The notes below the pieces were generated by a model. The model did no database searches, had not been told where the DNA came from, and worked only from the letters and a program-made list of their open reading frames with translations. Below, piece after piece: positions 6,841 to 13,415 of a stretch of DNA of 20,207 nt. Source of the stretch: a virus; IMG/VR virus record IMGVR_UViG_3300009161_000298, positions 1 to 20,207 of that record; one strand, 5' to 3'. Position numbers and translations under genes: made by a program. The stretch's first letter is position 1. The number at the start of each line of letters is the position of its first letter.

Positions 6841-9384
6841 ATGGCAAATACTTATAACCCTGATGACTATGAAGTTGTAACAGAGGGAGAAACTCCTCCA
6901 ATGACAACTATGCAATATCTTGGGCAACGAGCATTGCGTGGTCTTGGTGCGCCACTTAGTGCCGCCGCTGGCCCAGGCATGGGGTTCGCTACTGCCGCAA
7001 CAGGATTTGCTCCTTTGGCTATGGGAACTCCTGCCACAACACCTACCGCAGAAGAAATAACAAATGCCACCAATAAAGTTCGTCAGTCTTTAGGAATGAC
7101 TACGAAAGCATTGCCAAAACAAGGACTATTTACAAGTTTAGTTGGGGCTGGTTTAGAAGAAGGTCTAAATCCATATAACTATTTAGTGCCAGGCGGCTCT
7201 CGTTTAACAACTGCTTTAACGCCTACTGCAACTGCTGTATCGTCTGAATTAGGTGGTCAAGCAGGAGAGGCTTATACGGGAACAGAGGGAGGAAGAACAG
7301 TTGGCTCACTAATTGGTGGATTTTTAAACCCTGCCGTATTGTTAGAAACAGGCTTAAACCAAATAACTGCCTCTAAATCCCTTAATCCTGAAAAACTAAA
7401 TGGATTACTTAAAGAGTTTGGCGATCAAAAGGCCGCCTTAATGATTGCCTCTGCTTATACGGCAGACCCTAATCTAAAAGCAAACTTACTTCGTGCGGCA
7501 GAACTGCAAGCCTCCACAGGTGTAAAAATACCTTTATTAGCCGCCGCTGAAGGTTCTAATGTATTGATGCAAACTGCCCGTAGTTTGTCCGCTAGAGATT
7601 TGAACTTCCAAGCAAAGTATGCTCAATTAGAGCAAGAAGCCGCCGCTCAACTTGCCGCAAGACAAGGAAAGATGTTTGGCTCTATCTCTGAAGCAAAGAT
7701 GGCTAATGCTTTGGGTGCGCCCACAAAAGTAGCCCCAAAAGTTGAGCAAAGAGTTCGTACTGTTGAAGAACAATTGGCTGATATGGGATTGGATTTTGAA
7801 AGGGCTAATTATCAAGAGATTGGCGACAAGTTGCGTAATTTAGTTGCCGCTAAAGAAGTTACTGTTCGCAAAGATTTGTCTAATAAATACGATAGTGTGA
7901 TCTCTGCCGCAGAAGATAAAGGTTATAAAGTTTCTTCAGAGGAGACTGGGAAACTCTATGATTTTGTCAACCAAGAACAAAACGATGACATTTTTAAGCG
8001 TTTCCCTACGCTTTATCCATTGATTAAGGCTAAATTTAGACCTACTGTGTCTGAGCCAAGTCTGATTGTTGATCCTACAACTGGTCAACCAATGCTCCCT
8101 GCATCAAGAGAGTTCCCTGAAGCCTCTATGAAAGACCTAGATAGTCTTAAACGGGCTGTCAATGACTCTATTCGTAAGGCTGATGCGGTTCAATTGCCAA
8201 CATTGCTTGAATTAAAAAAACAAGTTGGACAGGTGATTGACAATATGCCTGGAAATCTTGGTGACGCATACAAGGCGGTTGACAAAGAATATTTGGCTAG
8301 AGTTGGAATACCCTATGGTGCTAAAACAGTTCAAGATGTTAAATACAAAGACTTTGTTGAGCAATCAATCCCTGCAATCACCAAAAATAGAACGGCTTTA
8401 ACTGACTATTTGGCAAGCGTTGACCGCAAGGATGGAATAAACCTTGTTCAAGACGCTTTCTTTGCTGATGCAACCCGATATGGCGTGGTAAAAGATGGAG
8501 TTCTAGACCCTAAGAAACTTGCTAGATATATTGAGGTTAACAAGGACACATTGAGTGCCGTTCCAGAAGTAAGGCAATCATTACAAAACATCTCTGGCGA
8601 TGGACTTGAGTTGACTGCAACTATTGGAAAACTTAATGACCTGAAAAAGGTTCAAGATGCTCAAGATAGTGCAAAGATAATGCAGAGGTTTAACACATCT
8701 GGTTTAGATGGTGTTGCCGCTGACTTTATTAGAAGTCCAGACTTCCGTAAACAGTTTATGTCGCCAGGCGGTGCAGGTCGTAACCAACCAGCCATTAACA
8801 CTTTAAGGGCTAAGTTGGTGGATGACGCATTAAATTCTAATAATCCAATCCAATACATCCAAGAAAATCAAGTTGCTTATGACAAGTTGTTTGGTGGTCA
8901 GTATTACAAGGTTTTAAGTGATTTGGCAGAAACTGCTGGAAAACTAGAAAACAAGTTGTTTATCAATACACCATTAAAGACTGTTCAGCGCACAGGTTTT
9001 GAAGAGCAAACAGGCGTTTCTCCTGCTGGTTTAGTCTCTGTATTGCGTGATCGTGTGGCAGGTGTGACCTATAAAGGCATTAACTTGCTAAGTCGTTTCT
9101 ATGTAAACCAGATTGACAACACAACCAAAGATGAACTTGGTAGGTTCTTGACTGATCCAGATGCGGTTATGAAGGTAAATCAAGCATTTAAAAAGATTGG
9201 CAATGTTGACCCACAGGATGTTAGCCAAAGGGCTACCAAACTTGCAGGTGATTTATTTGGTGGCGTAGCGCATACATTGGTTCGCAGAGGTATTGCAGTC
9301 GGTGGAGTTGTAGGACAGCAACAACCTGAACCTGCAATTAAACCTGAAATGTATAACCCATCTGATTACGAGATTGTGGAGTAA
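6841..9384 (+). CDS. Large internal virion protein with matching N- and C-terminal motifs
   Basis: This 847-aa protein is the largest in the window. It starts MANTYNPDDYEVVTEGETPP and ends MYNPSDYEIVE, so the YNP-DYE motif stands at both ends. Residues ~25-75 are Ala/Gly/Pro-rich and hydrophobic. The rest is mostly helical, with heptad-like Lys/Glu segments (about 250-470). I see no lysozyme, peptidase or polymerase motif. Size and place at the end of the virion block suggest the largest ejection or core protein, comparable in position to T7 gp16 but without its transglycosylase domain. GGAG lies a few bases before the ATG. Its TAA is in frame with the following gene. Confidence 0.65.
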   Translation: MANTYNPDDYEVVTEGETPPMTTMQYLGQRALRGLGAPLSAAAGPGMGFATAATGFAPLAMGTPATTPTAEEITNATNKVRQSLGMTTKALPKQGLFTSLVGAGLEEGLNPYNYLVPGGSRLTTALTPTATAVSSELGGQAGEAYTGTEGGRTVGSLIGGFLNPAVLLETGLNQITASKSLNPEKLNGLLKEFGDQKAALMIASAYTADPNLKANLLRAAELQASTGVKIPLLAAAEGSNVLMQTARSLSARDLNFQAKYAQLEQEAAAQLAARQGKMFGSISEAKMANALGAPTKVAPKVEQRVRTVEEQLADMGLDFERANYQEIGDKLRNLVAAKEVTVRKDLSNKYDSVISAAEDKGYKVSSEETGKLYDFVNQEQNDDIFKRFPTLYPLIKAKFRPTVSEPSLIVDPTTGQPMLPASREFPEASMKDLDSLKRAVNDSIRKADAVQLPTLLELKKQVGQVIDNMPGNLGDAYKAVDKEYLARVGIPYGAKTVQDVKYKDFVEQSIPAITKNRTALTDYLASVDRKDGINLVQDAFFADATRYGVVKDGVLDPKKLARYIEVNKDTLSAVPEVRQSLQNISGDGLELTATIGKLNDLKKVQDAQDSAKIMQRFNTSGLDGVAADFIRSPDFRKQFMSPGGAGRNQPAINTLRAKLVDDALNSNNPIQYIQENQVAYDKLFGGQYYKVLSDLAETAGKLENKLFINTPLKTVQRTGFEEQTGVSPAGLVSVLRDRVAGVTYKGINLLSRFYVNQIDNTTKDELGRFLTDPDAVMKVNQAFKKIGNVDPQDVSQRATKLAGDLFGGVAHTLVRRGIAVGGVVGQQQPEPAIKPEMYNPSDYEIVE

Positions 9385-9387
9385 CCC

Positions 9388-10125
9388 ATTGATCCTTTCA
9401 GCCTCCTCCTCCTTGCCCAAGGCGCAGTCTCTGCCATCAAGTCAGGCTGTGCAATGCTCCATGAAGGGCGCATGGAACTGGAGGGTGCTAAGAAGACAAT
9501 TGAAGGAGTCATGGCTGATGTCAAGGCCATCAAGAAAATCTGGGATTGGGTTGTTGGACTGTTTAGCAACAAACCCAAGTCCGAATCAACAAAAGACACC
9601 CCCAAGCCTTTGGCGAAAGCGAAAGCCGCTTCCAAAAAGCAACAGACTTATGAGGAAATGGAACTTCAGACCATCAATGATGTTGGAGTCCAACTCGGCA
9701 ATTTCTTTGACATACAGGCTCAATTAAACGACTATTACGCCTCTCTAGAGGCAGAATCTAAGGAACACTATGACCCAAATCAAAATACTTCTAAAAAGGC
9801 TATTGAACGCGCCTTGGTGGAACTCCAAATGGAAAACCTTGATGCACAAATTCGGGAGCAAATGACCATATATGCGCCTCCTGAACTGAAGGCCATATAT
9901 ACAAGGTTTCTGAAGATGTACGCCAAGATTCAACAAGAACAGGAATGGGCTAGAGATGAGGAAATAAGGAAGGCTAGACGAGCAAGATGGGCTAAAGAAC
10001 AAAGAGAGATTGATTTTGTCTACTTTGTTTCAGGTCTAGTTGGTGTGGCTTTTATATCTCTAGTGATGGGATGGATAATGTGGCAGGTAAAGACAATGAC
10101 ACAATCAAGTTTGTTGCTAGGATAA
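9388..10125 (+). CDS. Coiled-coil protein with C-terminal membrane anchor, probable ATT start
   Basis: Read from the ATT at 9388, this is 245 aa beginning (M)DPFSLLLLAQGAVSAIKSG. A Lys/Glu-rich helical region fills residues ~60-215, and one membrane span (YFVSGLVGVAFISLVMGWIM) lies near the C-terminus. Between the upstream TAA and the first ATG at 9454 there is no ATG, GTG or TTG in frame, yet those 22 codons read as good protein. Phage proteins I recall of this kind open with M(I)DP. GGAG at 9378-9381 is six bases before the ATT, ideal spacing. A conservative annotation would start at 9454 (223 aa). Membrane topology and position suggest a role near lysis, not established. Confidence 0.65.
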   Translation: MDPFSLLLLAQGAVSAIKSGCAMLHEGRMELEGAKKTIEGVMADVKAIKKIWDWVVGLFSNKPKSESTKDTPKPLAKAKAASKKQQTYEEMELQTINDVGVQLGNFFDIQAQLNDYYASLEAESKEHYDPNQNTSKKAIERALVELQMENLDAQIREQMTIYAPPELKAIYTRFLKMYAKIQQEQEWARDEEIRKARRARWAKEQREIDFVYFVSGLVGVAFISLVMGWIMWQVKTMTQSSLLLG

Positions 10126-10292
10126 TGGTGCAAGTAGCACTTTGTCTTGTCATTGCTGTAACATTTCTAGCCTATATTGAGACATTGTGGATGAAGGCTG
10201 AGATCAAGCGAGAAGCCAAGGAATTGAGAAAGTTAAAAAGGGAAATCAATGAGATTCGTAATCGTCCTGTTGTTCCTGCTAGTGGCGTGTGA
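10071..10292 (+). CDS. Small single-span membrane protein with basic coiled-coil tail
   Basis: This 73-aa protein has a charged N-terminus (MDNVAGKDNDTIKFVARIMV), one membrane span at about residues 19-40 (VQVALCLVIAVTFLAYIETL) and a highly charged helix (AEIKREAKELRKLKREINE) likely in the cytoplasm. It overlaps the preceding gene by 55 nt in another frame. I kept the ATG at 10071 because the residues before the span fit the family feel. The ATG at 10125 overlaps the upstream stop as TAATG, but its AGGA is too close. Its place in the lysis cassette makes it a pinholin or antiholin candidate. No family is recognised with certainty. Confidence 0.65.
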   Translation: MDNVAGKDNDTIKFVARIMVQVALCLVIAVTFLAYIETLWMKAEIKREAKELRKLKREINEIRNRPVVPASGV

Positions 10293-10458
10293 TGATCGCT
10301 ATCGATATTTCTGTCAAGACCCTAAGAACTTCTCTGCCAAGCGTTGTCAAAGACCTGACTGCCAATTCACCCAAGATTGTCCTGATTATCTCGTAGCACC
10401 TATATTGGAGAAAAACATTGTCCAAGTTCCAAGTCAATCGGCTTCTGACGCAAGATGA
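10249..10458 (+). CDS. Small phage lipoprotein
   Basis: This 69-aa protein has a short signal peptide (MRFVIVLLFLLVAC) whose lipobox L-V-A-C puts the lipidated cysteine at residue 14, followed by Asp15-Asp16 and RYRYFCQDP. The mature part has four more cysteines (FCQDP, RCQRPDC, QDC), probably disulfide-bonded in the periplasm. I recall CDDRYRYPCQDP-type lipoproteins as conserved unknowns in pelagic phages. In E. coli, Asp at +2 keeps lipoproteins in the inner membrane, so inner-membrane placement is the inference. AAGGG lies six bases before the ATG. It overlaps its upstream and downstream neighbours by 44 and 41 nt, both out of frame. Confidence 0.75.
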   Translation: MRFVIVLLFLLVACDDRYRYFCQDPKNFSAKRCQRPDCQFTQDCPDYLVAPILEKNIVQVPSQSASDAR

Positions 10459-10912
10459 GATAGAAATACGAGTTTGGGCAAGTGTTGTCCTAATCGTAAC
10501 CATCATTCTTGCTGGTATCGTTATTTTCATGCTGTATAGCCTAGCCTTTGTGGTTCAGCCTATCAAAAGTATGGCTCCGATAGACCAAGCCTTTGCCAAG
10601 ATGTTGAACGACATTGTTTTACTGATTGTTGGCGGTATTGGTGGCGTAATGAGCCGTAAGGGTGTGCAAACTGTTGCTGAGAAGATGGCAAGTGCTACTC
10701 CACCCCCATCCCCTCCTAGCACCCCTCCACCCCCTCCTGCGCCTTCTGCCACCTCTACTTGGACATCATCAGGTGCTTTGCCAACATGGGTGAATCCTGC
10801 CTTAGATGAGGATTGGAGAGCACCACCACCACCTACTACACCGCCTGACTATGTTGACCCTGCCAAAGAAGAAATAGCCAATGAACGGGCTTTAGCAAAG
10901 GTTGAGCAATGA
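10418..10912 (+). CDS. Holin-like membrane protein with proline-rich tail
   Basis: This 164-aa protein starts at TTG with GGAG seven bases upstream (10407-10410), reading MSKFQVNRLLTQDEIEIRVW. Two membrane spans follow (about residues 20-48 and 64-80, the second with LLIVGGIGGVM), then a proline-rich segment (PPPSPPSTPPPPPAP, about 93-107) and an acidic C-terminus. Two spans immediately upstream of spanin and endolysin genes make it the best holin candidate, the protein that opens the inner membrane for a leaderless endolysin. The long Pro-rich extension is unusual for a holin. It overlaps the Rz gene by 4 nt. Function is inferred from topology and location. Confidence 0.6.
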   Translation: MSKFQVNRLLTQDEIEIRVWASVVLIVTIILAGIVIFMLYSLAFVVQPIKSMAPIDQAFAKMLNDIVLLIVGGIGGVMSRKGVQTVAEKMASATPPPSPPSTPPPPPAPSATSTWTSSGALPTWVNPALDEDWRAPPPPTTPPDYVDPAKEEIANERALAKVEQ

Positions 10913-11373
10913 TTCCTAATCCTTGGGTTATCTTGGGTGCTATTTGTGTGGCTATTAGCGTCTATTTCTATGGTCATCACAAGGGTTGGGATGCTAGGGA
11001 CATTGAGATGCAAGCAGAGATTGCTGTCAAGAATGAAGAAAACCGCATTAAAGAGCAAGAATTAACCAAACAACTTACCGAAAACTCAACTAAATTGATG
11101 GAGGCAAACAATGCCATTACTGAAAAACAGTCTAGTCTTGATCGCGCTATTCGTGCTGGTAGGGTGCGCCTCCCGTCCTCAAGTTGCGTACAAACCAATG
11201 GAAATACCACCCCTTCCAGCGGAAATAGCAACCAAGCGGCAAGCGAATCTGACACAGAGACTCTCAGACTTATTGCTCAAATCGCCGCAGACGGAGACAA
11301 AGCAATCAACCAACTCAACGCCTGTATCGATGCCTACCAAGCAGTAATGGAGAAAGCCAATGCTAAACGCTGA
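10909..11373 (+). CDS. Rz: Rz-like inner-membrane spanin (i-spanin)
   Basis: This 154-aa protein has an N-terminal membrane anchor (PWVILGAICVAISVYFYGHH, residues ~5-24). A long periplasmic coiled coil follows (about 30-90, KEQELTKQLTENSTKLMEAN), then a Ser/Thr/Asn-rich linker and a second helix with two cysteines in the C-terminal half. This is the i-spanin plan: it bridges to the outer-membrane lipoprotein Rz1 and fuses the two membranes in the last step of lysis. Rz1 is encoded entirely inside it in another frame. It begins at an ATGA overlap with the holin-like gene and overlaps the endolysin start by 14 nt. Confidence 0.85.
   Translation: MIPNPWVILGAICVAISVYFYGHHKGWDARDIEMQAEIAVKNEENRIKEQELTKQLTENSTKLMEANNAITEKQSSLDRAIRAGRVRLPSSSCVQTNGNTTPSSGNSNQAASESDTETLRLIAQIAADGDKAINQLNACIDAYQAVMEKANAKR
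11111..11347 (+). CDS. Rz1: Rz1-like outer-membrane lipoprotein spanin (o-spanin), nested in Rz
   Basis: This 78-aa protein is encoded wholly within Rz in the +1-shifted frame. A basic N-terminus and hydrophobic core (MPLLKNSLVLIALFVLVGC) end in the lipobox L-V-G-C, with the lipidated cysteine at 19 and Ala at +2, compatible with sorting to the outer membrane. The mature part opens ASRPQVAYKPMEIPPLPAEI, Pro-rich as in known Rz1 proteins, then a short amphipathic helix. Nested Rz/Rz1 is a classic arrangement in phages of Gram-negative hosts. A lipobox in exactly this place makes a chance ORF very unlikely. Confidence 0.85.
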   Translation: MPLLKNSLVLIALFVLVGCASRPQVAYKPMEIPPLPAEIATKRQANLTQRLSDLLLKSPQTETKQSTNSTPVSMPTKQ

Positions 11374-11956
11374 ACAACTGCAAAGACTCCACATTGGTGC
11401 TGACTGGGTGGATGCTCTGAATGAGACATTTGCTCGTTTCAACATCAATTCAAACAACCAGAAAGCCATGTTTATCGGTCAATGTTCGCATGAGTGCGGT
11501 AATTTCCGTATCCTTGAGGAGAACTTGAACTACAAGGCGGCAACGCTAATGAAGTTGTGGCCTAAACGCTTTCCTACCTTGGAGAAAGCCAATGAATATG
11601 GTGGAAATCCTAAAAAAATCGCAAATTCTGTATATGCTTCTCGTATGGGGAATCGTGATGAAAATTCTGGTGATGGTTACCGCTTCCGTGGTCGTGGCTG
11701 TATTCAACTTACTGGTCACGCTAACTATTTTCACGCTGGCAAAGCATTGGGTGTGGATTTCGTTATGGAGCCTGATCTTGTATCTACTCCTAAATTTGCA
11801 TCACTTTCAGCAGGATGGTTTTGGTCTACCCACAACTGCAATGCTCCAGCGGATGCCCTTGATTACACTAAAGTCACCAAGATCATCAATGGTGGGACTA
11901 TAGGACTAGATGATCGCATAAAGCACGTTCAACAGGCTCTAGCGGTCTTAGGTTAG
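11360..11956 (+). CDS. Endolysin, GH19 chitinase-like lysozyme
   Basis: This 198-aa protein has the GH19 pattern. QCSHECGNF (residues 41-49) holds the catalytic acid Glu45, EENLNY (53-58) follows, and YRFRGRGCIQLTG lies around 105-118. The C-terminal ITKIINGG-like element appears here as VTKIINGGTIGLDDR. GH19 phage lysozymes cleave the glycan backbone of peptidoglycan. There is no signal peptide or membrane segment, so export depends on a holin. The usual His-Glu-Ser-Gly is His-Glu-Cys-Gly here. It starts within the last codons of Rz and ends in a 4-nt overlap with an opposing gene. The order holin-like, Rz/Rz1, endolysin differs from lambda, where the endolysin precedes Rz. Confidence 0.88.
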   Translation: MLNAEQLQRLHIGADWVDALNETFARFNINSNNQKAMFIGQCSHECGNFRILEENLNYKAATLMKLWPKRFPTLEKANEYGGNPKKIANSVYASRMGNRDENSGDGYRFRGRGCIQLTGHANYFHAGKALGVDFVMEPDLVSTPKFASLSAGWFWSTHNCNAPADALDYTKVTKIINGGTIGLDDRIKHVQQALAVLG

Positions 11957-12054
11957 TCTTTGTCCCAACTCATGTAGAGTATTGCCACTAGGATACCTAC
12001 GGCTACAAATGCCCCAATTAGAAGTAGAGCGATTAGTGTTAGTAGGCTATCCAT
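11953..12054 (-). CDS. Tiny membrane protein (33 aa)
   Basis: Reading leftward from the ATG at 12054, the frame encodes MDSLLTLIALLLIGAFVAVG, then ILVAILYMSWDKD, and stops at TAA (11953-11955). Nearly the whole protein is one membrane span (residues ~4-28) with an acidic start and a charged tail. Its ATG overlaps the stop of the upstream 36-aa gene (TGATG), and AGGAG lies 12 bases upstream within that gene. Stop-start coupling, strong hydrophobicity and a two-sided charged pattern argue that it is real. Its 3' end overlaps the endolysin gene tail-to-tail by 4 nt. Function unknown. Confidence 0.65.
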   Translation of the reverse strand: MDSLLTLIALLLIGAFVAVGILVAILYMSWDKD

Positions 12055-12164
12055 CACTTTATTTTTCTCCTAATTACATCCTCTACGCATCCAAAAAGGG
12101 TGATTACGGCACTTAGGAAAACAGGTGCAATCATTCCTGCTATAAAAATAAATACTTCACTCAT
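12054..12164 (-). CDS. Tiny membrane protein (36 aa)
   Basis: Reading leftward from the ATG at 12164 this encodes MSEVFIFIAGMIAPVFLSAV, then ITLFGCVEDVIRRKIK, ending in TGA (12054-12056). Residues ~4-25 form a single membrane span followed by a basic amphipathic tail (VIRRKIK), as expected for a small inner-membrane protein with a cytoplasmic C-terminus. The start overlaps the stop of the winged-helix gene as ATGA, and its own stop overlaps the next start as TGATG, so three genes form one coupled unit. The 3' end supplies the AGGAG of the following gene. Function unknown. Confidence 0.65.
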   Translation of the reverse strand: MSEVFIFIAGMIAPVFLSAVITLFGCVEDVIRRKIK

Positions 12165-12499
12165 GGTTTTGCCTTTAAGACTCGTTGTTGTTTGCCTGAC
12201 ATTCCTGCCCTTGTCAAACCCGTATCCTCAATATACCCCTTTTCTAGCAATCCTTTAAATCTTGCCGTGACGCTAGAGTAGGGCTTGTTTGGCAGTCTTG
12301 CCAACACCTCATCTTGGATACAGCCATCAGGGAATGTGGCTATTACCTCGTAAACCAACTGTTCTAGGCTAGTTGTGTTGACACCCTGTGCCGCTTGTTT
12401 ACTCGTTGGTGGCGAGTCTTTCCTTGCCAACTTAAATGCTGGTGAACCAAAGAATTTCTCTACTTCACCACCAAACCATGTTTTGTCTAATAAACTCAT
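12161..12499 (-). CDS. Winged-helix-type phage protein
   Basis: This 112-aa protein has a short N-terminal region (MSLLDKTWFGGEVEKFFGSP), a linker containing SPPTSKQAAQGV, and a C-terminal helix-turn-helix-like unit from about residue 43. There LEQLVYEVIATFPDGCIQDE leads to PYSSVTARFKGLLEKGYIED and a basic end GKQQRVLKA. The SSVTxRxxxLxxKGxIxDTGxxR pattern is common in small phage proteins with a winged-helix fold. It could bind DNA or modulate replication, but no target is visible. AGGAGT lies upstream of the ATG, and a 20-bp imperfect palindrome lies in its leader. Confidence 0.7.
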   Translation of the reverse strand: MSLLDKTWFGGEVEKFFGSPAFKLARKDSPPTSKQAAQGVNTTSLEQLVYEVIATFPDGCIQDEVLARLPNKPYSSVTARFKGLLEKGYIEDTGLTRAGMSGKQQRVLKAKP

Positions 12500-12516
12500 A
12501 TTTACTCCTGTTAATT

Positions 12517-12536
12517 AAGTTAGTGGGTACTTACTT
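12517..12536. promoter_or_regulatory. Imperfect 20-bp palindrome, operator-like
   Basis: AAGTTAGT-GGGT-ACTTACTT has 8-bp arms matching at 7 of 8 positions around a 4-bp centre. It lies just upstream of the ribosome binding site of the leftward winged-helix gene. A second copy with the same half-site lies at 19945-19964. A dimeric DNA-binding protein or an RNA hairpin are both possible. Confidence 0.4.
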
Positions 12537-12556
12537 ACGCTTTCCCCATTGATACA

Positions 12557-12793
12557 TCAAAATGGGATGTCATCGTCTTTCAAGTTAGAAGGGGTTGACC
12601 TAGTTGCTGGTGGCTGTGCATCCCGTGGAGATACTGCCAATCCCATAAACTTGCCCGTTTTGCCTTCTTTTATCCAAGCAGATAGCCAATACTCGTTGCC
12701 ATCTACCATGATGTTTCCTTTGTAATCAGGATGTTTCTCATTTTCTTTCTTGTCGTTCTTAAAAAGAACACCTGAGTTATCACGTTTTTCCAT
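12557..12793 (-). CDS. SSB-like phage protein with acidic C-terminal tip
   Basis: This 78-aa protein starts MEKRDNSGVLFKNDKKENEK with HPDYKGNIMVDGNEYWLSAW following, a compact beta-rich body with aromatic residues as in OB-type folds. A Pro/Ser linker then leads to the terminal DDDIPF, which closely resembles the acidic tip by which bacterial SSB recruits repair and replication proteins. Its place directly after the YqaJ nuclease and ERF genes fits single-strand DNA binding during recombination. The body is much shorter than standard SSB, so the fold assignment is inference and the tail is what is seen. GAGAGG precedes the ATG. Confidence 0.65.
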   Translation of the reverse strand: MEKRDNSGVLFKNDKKENEKHPDYKGNIMVDGNEYWLSAWIKEGKTGKFMGLAVSPRDAQPPATRSTPSNLKDDDIPF

Positions 12794-12794
12794 A

Positions 12795-13415
12795 TTAACC
12801 TCTCAATTGATTTAACTTATTAACTTTGTCATCCACTTCCGCTAAGAACTGAATAACCTCTCCTTCTAGTTCAGCAATGTACTTGTCATCTCTGACAATT
12901 CTCTTGATAAACAACTGAAGTCCCTCTGGCATCCGTGGGTCATAACTCACGAAATCGCACCAATTACTTTCTGTGCAAGTCATCTGCCATTGCATCTGAT
13001 CGTAATATTTCTTTGCCACTTCCTCGCCTAACAAGGTGGAAATATGTTGGGCTGTGCCTGGACACTTGATCTCTAAGCATCCACCATCGCCCACCAAGCC
13101 ATCAGGAGAGGCGGCAGACATGGCAATCGTTGGATGGTCAATAGCACCTACCTCATCTACCAAAATGCCTGTCTTGCCCTCGTATGCCGCCCTAGCAAAG
13201 GGTTCTTGTTCAGTACCCCATTCCATTGCCGCATTGGTGTAGGACTCAGCGACTTGGTTGGTCATACGCTCGACTACTAACTGAGCCATGTAGTTAGCAC
13301 GACTTGTTGAATAACCTGACTTTGTTTTAGCAACGATGTCAGAGATGCGTGATGCCGTAGCCTTGCCACAACGCTGTGCAAACCACTCTGGCGTTCCTTG
13401 TTCTATATCACTCAT
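12795..13415 (-). CDS. YqaJ/lambda-Exo-type recombination exonuclease
   Basis: This 206-aa protein opens with QGTPEWFAQRCGKATASRIS (residues ~6-25), the signature of the YqaJ viral recombinase/lambda Exo family. The catalytic core follows with SPDG (Asp105) and LEIKCP (Glu115, Lys117), the D-ExK motif of PD-(D/E)XK nucleases, and QMQWQMTCTE near 140-150. The enzyme would resect double-stranded ends 5'-3' so that the annealing protein encoded just upstream can load. The pair overlaps as ATGA and is surely co-translated. The length is typical. The C-terminal helix is Glu/Lys-rich. Confidence 0.92.
   Translation of the reverse strand: MSDIEQGTPEWFAQRCGKATASRISDIVAKTKSGYSTSRANYMAQLVVERMTNQVAESYTNAAMEWGTEQEPFARAAYEGKTGILVDEVGAIDHPTIAMSAASPDGLVGDGGCLEIKCPGTAQHISTLLGEEVAKKYYDQMQWQMTCTESNWCDFVSYDPRMPEGLQLFIKRIVRDDKYIAELEGEVIQFLAEVDDKVNKLNQLRG

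Noticed and set aside
6564-6927. Alternative-frame and antisense ORFs at the junction of two virion proteins
   Set aside because: Both neighbouring genes have good starts and spacing; the alternatives show no protein-like pattern or ribosome site.
10555-11469. Antisense ORFs in the lysis cassette (10555-10752, 10849-11058, 10977-11255, 11179-11469)
   Set aside because: They mirror Pro-rich or coiled-coil codons of proven plus-strand lysis genes and lack start signals.
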